DNA of 14,390 nucleotides from an uncultured Butyrivibrio sp. Lineage in GTDB: Bacteria; Bacillota; Clostridia; Lachnospirales; Lachnospiraceae. The stretch lies in contig CAMVRW010000030.1 in NCBI GenBank assembly GCA_947169985.1, positions 1-14,390 of the forward strand, given 5' to 3'. Positions 1 through 7,098 of this stretch are shown here, piece by piece. Each line of letters opens with the position of its first letter. The stretch's first letter is position 1. Position numbers and translations under genes: made by a program. The notes under the pieces are model-generated. The model had not been told where the DNA came from. It did no database searches and saw only the letters and a list, made by a program, of their open reading frames with translations.

Positions 1-1022
1 GTCCTACATATATTGATCACACACCTGTAATGGTTAAGGATCATCTCTCCAGAGACCAGTTCAGATTATATCAGCTAATCTGGAGAAGATTTATGGCAAG
101 CCGTATGGCTGCTGCAAAGTATGAGACCACATCAGTTAAGATTGATTCAGGAGAGCACAGATTTACCGTTGCTGCATCCAAGACTGTATTTGATGGTTTC
201 CTTAATGTTTATACTGACGATGAGGATCAGATTGAAAAGAATGTTCTCATGAAGAACCTGGATACAAATACAAAGCTTAAATTTGATTCCTTTGACAGCG
301 CACAGCATTTTACACAGCCTGCTCCTCATTACACTGAGGCTTCATTGGTACACGACCTTGAGGCTCTTGGAATCGGAAGACCAAGTACCTATGCTCCTAC
401 AATCTCAACTATCATGGCTAGGCACTATATCACCAAGGAAAATAAGAGCCTTTACATCACAGAGCTTGGCCAGGCAGTTAACAAGATGATGATGGAAGCT
501 TTCCCTCAGATCGTGGATGTTAACTTTACATCTAACATGGAAGCTCTTTTAGATGGTATTGCTGAGGGTGAGGTTAAGTGGAAGACAGTAATAGAGAATT
601 TCTATCCTGACCTTAATGAAGCAGTTGCTGCTGCAGAAAAGGAACTTGAGAAGGTTCAGGTTCAGGATGAGGTGACAGATGAGGTCTGCGAACTTTGCGG
701 ACGCAATCTTGTTATCAAGTATGGACCTCATGGTAAGTTTCTTGCTTGCCCGGGATTCCCTGAATGTAAGAACACAAAGCCATATTTTGAGAAGATCGGA
801 GTTTCCTGCCCTAAGTGTGGAAAGGATATTGTTCTTAAGAGAACTAAAAAGGGACGTATCTTCTATGGATGTATTGATAATCCTAATTGTGACTTTATGT
901 CCTGGCAGAGACCTGTTTCCAAGAAGTGTCCTAAGTGCGGAGGACTTATGTATGCTAAGAACTCCAAGCTTGCCTGTGGCAATCCGGAATGTGGTCATGT
1001 GGAAGATAAAGAAACTAAATAA
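1..1022 (+). CDS. topA: DNA topoisomerase I, C-terminal part (5' end outside window)
   Basis: Type IA topoisomerase, which relaxes negative supercoils. The reading frame is already open at the left edge (first full codon at base 3), so the ATG at base 30 is internal and not a start. Seen here: the family signature around GIGRPSTYAPTI (about bases 370-405), which belongs to the core domain, then a C-terminal tail with three CxxC...C(x)nC zinc-ribbon modules. The first begins at the Cys codon at 687 (CELCG), followed by CPKCGKD and CPKCGGL. Multiple C-terminal zinc ribbons are normal for bacterial TopA. The catalytic tyrosine and Toprim domain lie upstream of the window. The gene ends in TAA at 1020-1022, and a terminator follows at 1072-1105. 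In Bacillus subtilis topA also lies shortly upstream of codY and the fla/che operon, which supports the identification. Confidence 0.97.
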   Translation, partial: PTYIDHTPVMVKDHLSRDQFRLYQLIWRRFMASRMAAAKYETTSVKIDSGEHRFTVAASKTVFDGFLNVYTDDEDQIEKNVLMKNLDTNTKLKFDSFDSAQHFTQPAPHYTEASLVHDLEALGIGRPSTYAPTISTIMARHYITKENKSLYITELGQAVNKMMMEAFPQIVDVNFTSNMEALLDGIAEGEVKWKTVIENFYPDLNEAVAAAEKELEKVQVQDEVTDEVCELCGRNLVIKYGPHGKFLACPGFPECKNTKPYFEKIGVSCPKCGKDIVLKRTKKGRIFYGCIDNPNCDFMSWQRPVSKKCPKCGGLMYAKNSKLACGNPECGHVEDKETK

Positions 1023-1026
1023 CGCT

Positions 1027-1051
1027 AATTTTCTGAAAGTTTCTGAAAACT
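1027..1051 (+). promoter_or_regulatory. Two overlapping CodY-box-like sequences (candidate codY operator)
   Basis: The known CodY box is AATTTTCWGAAAATT. Bases 1027-1041 read AATTTTCTGAAAGTT, 14 of 15 matching. Bases 1037-1051 read AAGTTTCTGAAAACT, 13 of 15 matching. The two are offset by 10 bases, about one helical turn, and the pair lies about 35 bases upstream of the candidate codY -35 element. Overlapping boxes are typical of CodY operators in Bacillus. I infer autoregulation of codY. The site lies upstream of the topA terminator, so an effect on topA transcript ends is a weaker alternative. Confidence 0.55.
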
Positions 1052-1071
1052 TCACCTTATTTTAATAATTG

Positions 1072-1105
1072 TAGGCGCTTTATTATTTGAAGCGCCTATT
1101 TTTTT
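1072..1105 (+). terminator. Rho-independent terminator of topA
   Basis: The arms TAGGCGCTT (1072-1080) and AAGCGCCTA (1090-1098) pair perfectly over 9 bp around a 9-base loop. A run of seven T follows at 1099-1105. It lies 50 bases after the topA stop, so it ends the topA transcript. Its 3' arm overlaps the candidate codY promoter. Confidence 0.9.
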
Positions 1106-1115
1106 ATGCTATGAT
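1087..1115 (+). promoter_or_regulatory. Candidate sigma-A promoter for codY (extended -10)
   Basis: TTGAAG at 1087-1092 resembles the -35 consensus TTGACA. After a 17-base spacer, TATGAT at 1110-1115 resembles TATAAT and is preceded by TG at 1107-1108, an extended -10. The predicted start of transcription is near 1122, giving a leader of about 80 bases before the codY ATG. The -35 lies inside the topA terminator hairpin, so promoter and terminator share DNA. Confidence 0.5.
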
Positions 1116-1200
1116 ACAAATAGCGTAGTGAGAATTTGTACGTTTTTTCGTCTAAAAGCACTACCGGGTGTGGGGAAATATCTTGTAAAGGAGAACTCTG

Positions 1201-1980
1201 ATGAGTAGTGTACAACTACTGGATAAGACCCGTAAGATCGGGAAACTACTTCATAACAGCAATTCCGGAAAAGTAGTTTTCAACGATATCTGCAGAGTGT
1301 TGTGTGATATTTTATCCTCTAACATGTTCGTCATCAGTAAGAAGGGTAAGGTATTAGGCATTGGTGAAAGTGCAGATGTAGAGTCTTTGACGGGACTTCT
1401 TGTTGACAGTGTAGGTTCTTTTATCGATCCTATGCTGAATGAGCGACTTCTTACAATTCTATCCACTAAGGAAAATGTTAACCTTGAGACTCTTGGATTT
1501 GAAGGTATTGATTCTTCTAAATTCCAGGCAATAATAACACCTATAGAAATAGCTGGAGAGAGGCTGGGAACTCTTTTCATATATAAGACGGAAAAGCCTT
1601 ACGACATAGATGATATTATTCTTTGTGAGTATGGCACAACAGTAGTTGGACTTGAAATGCTAAGGGCTGTCAATGAAGAAAATGCTGAGGAAAGCAGAAA
1701 GTTGGCAGTTGTCAAATCGGCAATAGGAACACTTTCATTCTCAGAAATGCAGGCTATCATTCATATCTTTGATGAGCTTGATGGAATGGAAGGAGTGCTA
1801 GTAGCCAGTAAGATCGCAGACAGAGTTGGTATTACCCGAAGCGTTATAGTGAATGCTCTTAGGAAATTTGAGAGTGCCGGAGTAATAGAATCCCGGTCTT
1901 CAGGAATGAAGGGCACCTACATCAAGGTTACCAACGACGTGGTCTTCGGGGAGATAAAAAAGCTAAAGCAGGAATTATAA
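1201..1980 (+). CDS. codY: GTP-sensing transcriptional pleiotropic repressor CodY
   Basis: Global regulator that binds GTP and branched-chain amino acids and, when nutrients are plentiful, represses genes for starvation adaptation, including motility in Bacillus. The 259-aa length fits the family. The N-terminal GAF ligand domain covers about residues 1-155 (start MSSVQLLDKTRKIGKLLHNS). A linker helix follows, then a C-terminal winged helix-turn-helix. The recognition region around residues 203-222 (SKIADRVGITRSVIVNALRK) and the following ESAGVIESRS and GMKGTYIKV segments are almost as in Bacillus CodY. The ATG at 1201 has AAAGGAG at 1187-1193, 7 bases upstream. CodY boxes at 1027-1051 suggest self-control. 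It is transcribed apart from the flagellar cluster, as a terminator follows at 2037-2074. Confidence 0.98.
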   Translation: MSSVQLLDKTRKIGKLLHNSNSGKVVFNDICRVLCDILSSNMFVISKKGKVLGIGESADVESLTGLLVDSVGSFIDPMLNERLLTILSTKENVNLETLGFEGIDSSKFQAIITPIEIAGERLGTLFIYKTEKPYDIDDIILCEYGTTVVGLEMLRAVNEENAEESRKLAVVKSAIGTLSFSEMQAIIHIFDELDGMEGVLVASKIADRVGITRSVIVNALRKFESAGVIESRSSGMKGTYIKVTNDVVFGEIKKLKQEL

Positions 1981-1991
1981 TTTGCCGATAA
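1964..1991 (+). promoter_or_regulatory. Candidate sigma-28/sigma-D promoter at the codY 3' end
   Basis: TAAA at 1964-1967, preceded by C, is followed after 16 bases by GCCGATAA at 1984-1991. The latter is a perfect match to the sigma-28 -10 consensus. The usual TAAA-to-GCCGATAA distance is 14-16 bases. The -35 lies inside the last codons of codY. Transcription would start near 1998. The codY terminator at 2037-2074 lies between this site and flgB, so the product is either a short RNA of about 75 bases or read-through into the flagellar genes. Confidence 0.4.
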
Positions 1992-2036
1992 ATATTGTAA
2001 GTACATCAGTATTTACGACAGGGATGGATTTAGATG

Positions 2037-2074
2037 AAAGGATTTATCACAGGATAAATCCTTTCTTTGTTTTT
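2037..2074 (+). terminator. Rho-independent terminator after codY
   Basis: The arms AAAGGATTTATC (2037-2048) and GATAAATCCTTT (2053-2064) pair perfectly over 12 bp around the loop ACAG. A T-rich tail, CTTTGTTTTT, follows (2065-2074). It separates codY from the flagellar cluster. Confidence 0.88.
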
Positions 2075-2098
2075 ACCATACATTTTGTAGACAAACCT

Positions 2099-2127
2099 TT
2101 CAAAAAACACAATATAAAGTATATAAC
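2099..2127 (+). promoter_or_regulatory. Possible sigma-A promoter for the flgB cluster
   Basis: TTCAAA (2099-2104), a 17-base spacer and TATAAC (2122-2127) form a weak sigma-A-like pair between the codY terminator and flgB. The region is very A/T-rich, so chance matches are likely, and other -35/-10 pairings are possible (for example TAGACA at 2088 with TATAAA at 2113). Some promoter is expected here because a terminator lies upstream. Confidence 0.3.
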
Positions 2128-2172
2128 ACTTGTATTTTAAGCGAAAAAATCATATTATTAATAATAATGCAA

Positions 2173-2189
2173 AGGAGGGGATGAAAGTG
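2173..2189 (+). promoter_or_regulatory. flgB ribosome binding site, favouring a GTG start
   Basis: AGGAGG at 2173-2178 is followed by GG and then ATG at 2181, only 2 bases after the core, which is too close for normal initiation. GTG at 2187 lies 8 bases from the core, the usual distance. I therefore prefer GTG 2187, which shortens the protein by two residues compared with ATG 2181. Confidence 0.6.
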
Positions 2190-2582
2190 ATAAACAGCAA
2201 TGTCTTTGACTACATTAATGTGCTGGATAAGGCCGCTGATGCTTCCTGGACCAGGAATGAAGTAATTGCTAATAATATTGCTAACATCGATACACCCGGC
2301 TACAAGAGGCAGGACCTTAACTTTGAGGATGAACTTGAAAGAGCCCTTGGGCATTCAAGATATAAGACCATGGATGCTAAGGTTGCTGATCTTAAGGATA
2401 AGCATTTACAGGCCAGGGTTGTTAATGACTACTCCGGATTTTCCTATAGGACTGATAAGAACAATGTTGATGTAGATACAGAGAATGTTTTGCTTGCAGC
2501 TAACCAGCTCAAGTACAACGGTCTTATGGAAGGCGTTAAGGCAGAGTTTAAAAACCTTGCTGCTGTAACCAAGTCATCATAA
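2187..2582 (+). CDS. flgB: Flagellar basal-body proximal rod protein FlgB
   Basis: Rod subunit next to the MS ring, exported through the flagellar type III apparatus. It is 131 aa from the GTG start, the normal FlgB length. The N-terminal rod/hook motif ANNIANIDTPGYKRQ falls at about residues 28-42. The C-terminus carries the heptad-rich helix typical of axial proteins (NLLAANQL-like stretch). An in-frame ATG at 2130 would add a Lys/Asn-rich stretch with no family similarity and no Shine-Dalgarno, so I reject it. ATG 2181 remains an alternative start. It is the first gene of the flagellar cluster, 112 bases after the codY terminator, and flgC follows after 15 bases. Confidence 0.95.
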   Translation: MINSNVFDYINVLDKAADASWTRNEVIANNIANIDTPGYKRQDLNFEDELERALGHSRYKTMDAKVADLKDKHLQARVVNDYSGFSYRTDKNNVDVDTENVLLAANQLKYNGLMEGVKAEFKNLAAVTKSS

Positions 2583-2597
2583 TAAGGGAGGTGTCAG

Positions 2598-3044
2598 ATG
2601 AGCATATTTGATTCTTTTAATATCAATTCATCAGGTATGACGGCTCAGCGCTTCAGGATGGATATCATTTCTGAGAATATCGCTAATGCTAATACCACAA
2701 GAACCGCAGACGGCTCTCCTTATGTGAGAAAGGTTGTCAGATTTGAGGAAAAGGGTTCTCAGACTCCTTTTTCCAGGATCCTTAATGAGAGACTGGACCA
2801 CTATTCAGGCAGGGGCGTTAAGGTTACCACAGTTCAGGATGATACCTGGACACAGATGAACGTAGTATACGATCCTTCTCATCCGGATTCTGATGAGAAT
2901 GGTTATGTTACCTATCCAAATGTCAATACGGTTACAGAGATGACAAACCTTATTGACGCCAGCAGATCCTATGAGGCCAATGCCACAGCATTTACTGCCA
3001 GCAAGACAATGGCTATGAAGGGACTGGAGTTAGGACAGAGTTAA
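2598..3044 (+). CDS. flgC: Flagellar basal-body proximal rod protein FlgC
   Basis: Proximal rod subunit that stacks with FlgB. It is 148 aa, as expected for FlgC. The N-terminal axial motif with SENIANANTTRTADGSPYVRK (first 20 residues from position 27) and the C-terminal segment NTVTEMTNLIDASRSYEAN are family signatures. They form the two helices of the D0 domain. The ATG at 2598 follows a strong AGGGAGGTG at 2584-2592. The following gap of 99 bases contains two hairpins, which is unusual for this tight cluster. Confidence 0.97.
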   Translation: MSIFDSFNINSSGMTAQRFRMDIISENIANANTTRTADGSPYVRKVVRFEEKGSQTPFSRILNERLDHYSGRGVKVTTVQDDTWTQMNVVYDPSHPDSDENGYVTYPNVNTVTEMTNLIDASRSYEANATAFTASKTMAMKGLELGQS

Positions 3045-3051
3045 GCTGAGA

Positions 3052-3105
3052 ACACCTGGCGAAGTCTTTTTGAGCCTGGTGTGAACGTGTTACGCGTAGC
3101 GTAAC
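3052..3105 (+). promoter_or_regulatory. Two hairpins between flgC and fliE
   Basis: Hairpin 1 pairs ACACCTGGC (3052-3060) with GCCTGGTGT (3074-3082), 8 pairs with one T-T mismatch. Hairpin 2 pairs GTTACGC (3089-3095) with GCGTAAC (3099-3105), 7 perfect pairs around a 3-base loop, possibly lengthened by GAA/TTC. The sequence after hairpin 2 is only loosely T-rich (TTCCTTAATTTTT), so it is at most a weak terminator. An RNA-processing or stabilising element, or partial attenuation, is possible. Confidence 0.45.
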
Positions 3106-3143
3106 TTCCTTAATTTTTATGGGAAAATGGGAGGGAATCTTAA

Positions 3144-3488
3144 ATGGCATCTCTTGATATTTCGCAACTGCGCAACGTAAGTTCAGATGTTATCAGACAT
3201 GCAGAGAAGACAAACAGCAGAGTATACAATGTTCTTGGCGACGACCAGAAGGGGAATGATGAGTCCTTCAAGAGCATATTTTCAGCTGCAATCGACAACA
3301 TAAACACCACAAATGCTTATTTGTCCGATGCTGAGAATGAGGAGATCAAATGGGCTTTGGGTCAGACTGACAATACCCATGATCTTTCCATTGCTTTGCA
3401 GAAGGCATCTACAACTCTTCAGTACACGGTAGCCATCAGGGATAAGGCTATGGCAGCTTACAGAGAGATTACTCAGATGCAGATCTAA
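3144..3488 (+). CDS. fliE: Flagellar hook-basal body complex protein FliE
   Basis: FliE joins the rod (FlgB) to the MS ring (FliF) and is exported early. It is 114 aa, a typical size. The C-terminal half is diagnostic: DLSIALQKASTTLQYTVAIR, then DKAMAAYREITQMQI at the extreme C-terminus, matching the family's ...RDKxxxAYxEIxxMQ(I/V) ending. The ATG at 3144 has GGGAGGG at 3129-3135, 8 bases upstream. fliF follows after 36 bases with its own strong Shine-Dalgarno. Confidence 0.96.
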   Translation: MASLDISQLRNVSSDVIRHAEKTNSRVYNVLGDDQKGNDESFKSIFSAAIDNINTTNAYLSDAENEEIKWALGQTDNTHDLSIALQKASTTLQYTVAIRDKAMAAYREITQMQI

Positions 3489-3524
3489 AGTTTTAGTTGT
3501 TTTATATATGGGGAGGGAGAATAA

Positions 3525-5144
3525 ATGCCTGAAAGAATTAAAGCTATTTGGCAGCGAATTCTCGACTGGTGGAATCAGTTCACAGCCCGTCAAAAGACCC
3601 TTATCATCGGGGCTAGCACGGTTGTACTGCTTACCATCATTATTTTGGTGTCTGTTTTAAATCAGCCACAATACATTCTATTGGCCAATGCCAATTCTAC
3701 AAAAGAGGCTTCTCAGATAAAGGAGCTTCTTGATTCCAATGCAGTAAATTACAAGATGTCCGATGATGGTTTGGAGTTTAAGGTTCTTAAAAAGGATCAG
3801 GCTTCAGCCAATCTTTTGCTGGGCGCAAATGATATCCAGTCCTATGCCTACAGTATCGACAATGTTACAGAAGGCAGCTTTTCAACAACAGAGTCTGATA
3901 AACAAAAGAAATATGTGCTGTATTTAGAGAGCCGTCTGGAACAGGACTTTATTGCAAAGTTTGACGCCATTGAAAGTGCCAATGTAAAGCTTCACATTCC
4001 TGACAATGACGGAACACTCATTGGTAATCAGGAAGATTCATCAGCCTGGATACTTCTTAATCTCAAGGAAGATGGAAAGTTTGATGAAGAAAATGCTGCT
4101 TTCCTTGCTAAGGCGGTTGCTGTTGCTATAGGAAATGAGAATACTGACAATATCGTAATCCTTGACAGCTTAGGGAATATGCTCTTTTCAGGCGGAGAGG
4201 ATACCACCACTTCAGGTCTTGCTTCAAGCCAGCTTACTGTTAAGGCTAAAGCAGAACAGCTCCTTAAGTCAGAGGTGAAAAAGGTTCTTCTTGGAACAAA
4301 GCTTTACGACAATATAGAGGTTGCCAGCAATCTGGTAATGGATTTTACAAAACAGGAAGTTGTTGATCATCAGTATACACCTGCTGAAGATCAGACTCAG
4401 GGTGTACTTAGCCATGAGGATACCTACAACGCTGAGAATGTCAGTGGAATCAGTGGTATTCCTGGTACAGATACAAATGCTGAAGATGAGACTACTTATG
4501 TAACGCAGGATAATACCAATTCCACATCAACTATTACTGAGGAGTCAAGGGATTATCTTCCAAATGAGAAGATCACTACAACTGAGAGTGTTCCCGGCGC
4601 AGTTAATTATTCTAACAGTTCAATTTCTGTTACAGCCATTAACTACGCAGTAATGAAGGAAGAGGACTATAAGGCTGAAGATCACGAGAATGCTACCTGG
4701 GAGGAGTTTAAGGCAAGTAATACTGAACCTTTAGTTTCAGAGGTTCCTGAAGCCATGATCAATGTAGTGTCTAAAGCAACAGGTATTCCGGCAGAGAATG
4801 TTGCTATGGCAGCCTATACAGAATATGTATTCTTTGATAGGACAGGAAGTACTATCACTGTTACAGATATACTTCAGATTGTTCTTATCCTTGTTATTCT
4901 TGGACTTCTTGCCTTCATCATTATCAGAAGCATGTGGACATCCAAGAAGGTGGAGGAGGAGCCGGAACAGCCGGAGCAGCTTTCTGTTGAGCAGCTTCTG
5001 GAGTCACAGCCTGAGGAGCAGTTGGTTGACATTGAGATGGATCAGGGCTCTGAGACCAAGAGGCTTATTGAAAAGTTTGTTGATGAAAATCCCGAAGCTG
5101 CAGCTACGCTTCTTAGAAACTGGCTCAACGAGGACTTCGGTTAA
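3525..5144 (+). CDS. fliF: Flagellar MS-ring protein FliF
   Basis: Integral membrane protein that forms the MS ring, the base on which rod, switch and export gate assemble. At 539 aa it has normal length. Order: a short cytoplasmic N-terminus, TM1 about 26-46 (LIIGASTVVLLTIIILVSVL), ring-building YscJ/FliF domains about 47-250, and a FliF C-terminal domain about 250-430. A Ser/Thr/Asp/Glu-rich low-complexity insert at about 295-365 corresponds to the beta-collar region. TM2 spans about 449-470. The cytoplasmic tail ends in ETKRLIEKFVDENPEAAATL followed by LRNWLNEDFG, the FliG-binding segment. The ATG at 3525 has GGGGAGGGAG just upstream. fliG follows after 30 bases. Confidence 0.97.
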   Translation: MPERIKAIWQRILDWWNQFTARQKTLIIGASTVVLLTIIILVSVLNQPQYILLANANSTKEASQIKELLDSNAVNYKMSDDGLEFKVLKKDQASANLLLGANDIQSYAYSIDNVTEGSFSTTESDKQKKYVLYLESRLEQDFIAKFDAIESANVKLHIPDNDGTLIGNQEDSSAWILLNLKEDGKFDEENAAFLAKAVAVAIGNENTDNIVILDSLGNMLFSGGEDTTTSGLASSQLTVKAKAEQLLKSEVKKVLLGTKLYDNIEVASNLVMDFTKQEVVDHQYTPAEDQTQGVLSHEDTYNAENVSGISGIPGTDTNAEDETTYVTQDNTNSTSTITEESRDYLPNEKITTTESVPGAVNYSNSSISVTAINYAVMKEEDYKAEDHENATWEEFKASNTEPLVSEVPEAMINVVSKATGIPAENVAMAAYTEYVFFDRTGSTITVTDILQIVLILVILGLLAFIIIRSMWTSKKVEEEPEQPEQLSVEQLLESQPEEQLVDIEMDQGSETKRLIEKFVDENPEAAATLLRNWLNEDFG

Positions 5145-5174
5145 GTTATTTATTTGTTAGTGGGGAGTTAAACT

Positions 5175-6212
5175 ATGGATGTAGAAGTAGCAGCTAGTGG
5201 AAATTCGATAATAGCGGACTTCACCGGAACTCAAAAAGCAGCTATTCTTCTGATCGCACTTGGACCAGAAAAATCTGCTGCCATATTCAAACATCTTAAG
5301 GAAGAAGAGATTGAGGAGCTGACTCTGGAAATTGCCAACACCAGGTCAGTCACATCCCAGATAAAGGAAGCTGTCCTTGAGGAATTCTACGGAGTGTGCC
5401 TTGCTCAGCAGTACATTGCTGAAGGTGGTATCACTTATGCTAAGGAACTTCTTGAGAAAGCTCTCGGTGAGGATAAGGCTCTTGATGTTATCAGTAAGCT
5501 TACTGCTTCCCTGCAGGTTAAGCCTTTCGAGTTTATCCGCAAGACTGAGCCATCACAGATACTTACTTTCATTCAGGACGAGCATCCTCAGACCATTGCC
5601 CTTATTTTGTCCTATATGTCACCTGCCCAGTCTGCCATGATCCTTTCAGCTTTGGCACCTGACAGACAGGCTGATGTTGCTAAGCGTATCGCGGCCATGG
5701 ATAGAACCAGCCCTGATACCATTAAAGAGGTAGAGAAGGTTTTGGAATCAAAGTTGTCATCTCTTGTAAATCAGGATTACACGATTATCGGTGGTGTAGA
5801 TGCAGTAGTAGAGATCCTGAATACTGTAGACCGTGCCACAGAGAAACACATCATGGAGACTCTGGAAATCGAAGAGCCAGAGCTTGCAGACGAGATCAGA
5901 AAGAAGATGTTCGTATTCGAGGACGTTCTCCTTCTGGACGACAGATCTATTCAGAGAGTGCTGCGTGAGGTTGAGAACTCTGACCTTGCTCTTGCGCTTA
6001 AGAGTGCTACCGAGCAGGTACAGACAGCTATCTTCAACAACCTGTCAAAGCGTCTTGCAGCTATGATCAAGGAAGATATGGACTTCATGGGCCCTGTTCG
6101 TATGAAGGATGTTGAGGAAGCTCAGCAGAAGATCGTTAACGTCATCAGGAAGCTTGAAGATTCCGGCGAGATTGTAATCTCCAGAGGCGGAGGTGATGAG
6201 TTAGTTGTCTAA
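5175..6212 (+). CDS. fliG: Flagellar motor switch protein FliG
   Basis: Rotor protein that binds FliF through its N-terminal domain and meets the stator through its C-terminal domain, generating torque and switching. It is 345 aa. The N-domain has GTQKAAILLIALGPEKSA. The middle domain carries the EHPQ motif at residues 136-139 (DEHPQTIALILSY), which binds FliM. The C-terminal torque helix has DDRSIQRVLREV at 255-266, containing the charged residues expected at the stator interface, after MFVFEDVLLL. The ATG at 5175 has GGGGAG at 5162-5167. Its 3' end overlaps fliH by 8 bases, suggesting translational coupling. Confidence 0.98.
   Translation: MDVEVAASGNSIIADFTGTQKAAILLIALGPEKSAAIFKHLKEEEIEELTLEIANTRSVTSQIKEAVLEEFYGVCLAQQYIAEGGITYAKELLEKALGEDKALDVISKLTASLQVKPFEFIRKTEPSQILTFIQDEHPQTIALILSYMSPAQSAMILSALAPDRQADVAKRIAAMDRTSPDTIKEVEKVLESKLSSLVNQDYTIIGGVDAVVEILNTVDRATEKHIMETLEIEEPELADEIRKKMFVFEDVLLLDDRSIQRVLREVENSDLALALKSATEQVQTAIFNNLSKRLAAMIKEDMDFMGPVRMKDVEEAQQKIVNVIRKLEDSGEIVISRGGGDELVV
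6189..6207 (+). promoter_or_regulatory. Shine-Dalgarno and TTG start of fliH inside fliG
   Basis: GGAGGTGAT at 6189-6197 is a near-perfect anti-16S match and lies 7 bases before TTG at 6205. No in-frame ATG occurs until codon 45 of fliH, which would remove the conserved SNLFKAGF start. The TTG start therefore seems real and overlaps the fliG stop (6210-6212), consistent with coupled translation at a reduced initiation rate. Confidence 0.75.
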
Positions 6213-7083
6213 TCTTTTTAAAGCGGGTTTTGTGAGCTTTGATAGTTCTGAAGCCCGTATAATCGACAGTAATGAGCTGGCTAACAAAAAGATCGAGGCC
6301 TTTCAGGAACAGGAGCTTAGAAGACAGCGCGCCCAGATGTCCCAGGAAGAGGGATATGAAGAAGGCATGGAAGGGGAAGACTTTATTCCAGGTATTGATA
6401 TGGAACAGCTCACCCAGCTTACAGAGGATCAGAGCATGTTACAGTCAGTACCACCTGATCCTCAGTTTGATATGGAAGCAATGCAGGCTGAGATTGACTT
6501 AAAACTCCAGCAGGCCCAGGAACAGGCTGATATGATCATTCAGAATGCTAATGCCCAGGCTGATGAGATAAGGAATAACGCCGTTGAAGAGGGAAGAGCC
6601 CAGGGTTATGAAGCTGGCTATCAGGAAGGCGTTGCTGCAGCCCAGGCTCTACAGGATGAAATAGAACAACAAAGAGGTGATCTGGAAAAGGAATACCAGC
6701 AGTTAGTTGACGAGCTGGAGCCTGAGATGGTGGATATCCTTACCCAGATATATGAGCATGTCTTTAACATAGAACTCAGGGAAGATAAGGGGATAATACT
6801 TCATCTTCTTAAGACGACTCTTTCCAGAATTGAGCCCGGTAATGACCTAATAGTTCATATTTCCTCTGATGATTATGATGAAGTAATGGATGAAAGAGAT
6901 ACACTTCAGGCTGCCATAACTTCACCTAATACAACTATGGAGATTATTGAAGATCCTCTTTTGAAGGAAAATGAATGTATGATCGAGTCAGATAGTGGTG
7001 TATTTGACTGCAGCCTTGGAGTTGAGCTTTCAGAGATCACACGTAAGCTCAAACTCCTTTCCTTTGACAGAAAGAAAAGATAA
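6205..7083 (+). CDS. fliH: Flagellar assembly protein FliH
   Basis: FliH dimers bind and regulate the FliI ATPase and connect it to the switch complex. It is 292 aa from the TTG start. The N-terminus (SNLFKAGFVSFD) is typical. Residues about 90-170 are a long Gln/Glu/Ala-rich coiled coil. In it, glycines at 130, 134, 138 and 142 form a GxxxGxxxGxxxG run, the repeat characteristic of FliH. The C-terminal part (about 175-292) is the globular FliH/YscL domain resembling V-ATPase subunit E, including ALGVELS-type SLGVELSEITRKL near the end. Residues 45-90, Glu/Met/Pro-rich, look like a variable linker. fliI follows after 15 bases. Confidence 0.93.
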   Translation: MSNLFKAGFVSFDSSEARIIDSNELANKKIEAFQEQELRRQRAQMSQEEGYEEGMEGEDFIPGIDMEQLTQLTEDQSMLQSVPPDPQFDMEAMQAEIDLKLQQAQEQADMIIQNANAQADEIRNNAVEEGRAQGYEAGYQEGVAAAQALQDEIEQQRGDLEKEYQQLVDELEPEMVDILTQIYEHVFNIELREDKGIILHLLKTTLSRIEPGNDLIVHISSDDYDEVMDERDTLQAAITSPNTTMEIIEDPLLKENECMIESDSGVFDCSLGVELSEITRKLKLLSFDRKKR

Positions 7084-7098
7084 TAGGAGATACTTTTT

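Noticed and set aside
549..1055. Long antisense open frame within topA, and similar antisense frames within fliI (7512-8433), the MotE-like gene (9241-9825) and flgD (11808-12215).
   Set aside because: They lie opposite well-supported genes, lack ribosome sites and known families, and arise from codon bias of the sense strand.
1990..2014. Imperfect inverted repeat AAATATTG ... CAGTATTT after codY.
   Set aside because: A short A/T-rich match with one wobble; it may simply reflect the -10 region of the candidate sigma-28 promoter.
2096..2110. Possible CodY box upstream of flgB.
   Set aside because: Only about 10 of 15 positions match, far weaker than the 1027-1051 pair, so it is not reported as a site.
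2024..2140. Short + strand open frame of 38 codons between codY and flgB, a possible leader peptide.
   Set aside because: It runs across the codY terminator, has no properly spaced Shine-Dalgarno, and shows no regulatory codon run or family similarity.
2153..2166. Perfect 14-base A/T palindrome just upstream of the flgB ribosome binding site.
   Set aside because: Pure A/T sequence in an A/T-rich leader often forms such palindromes by chance; no second copy supports an operator.
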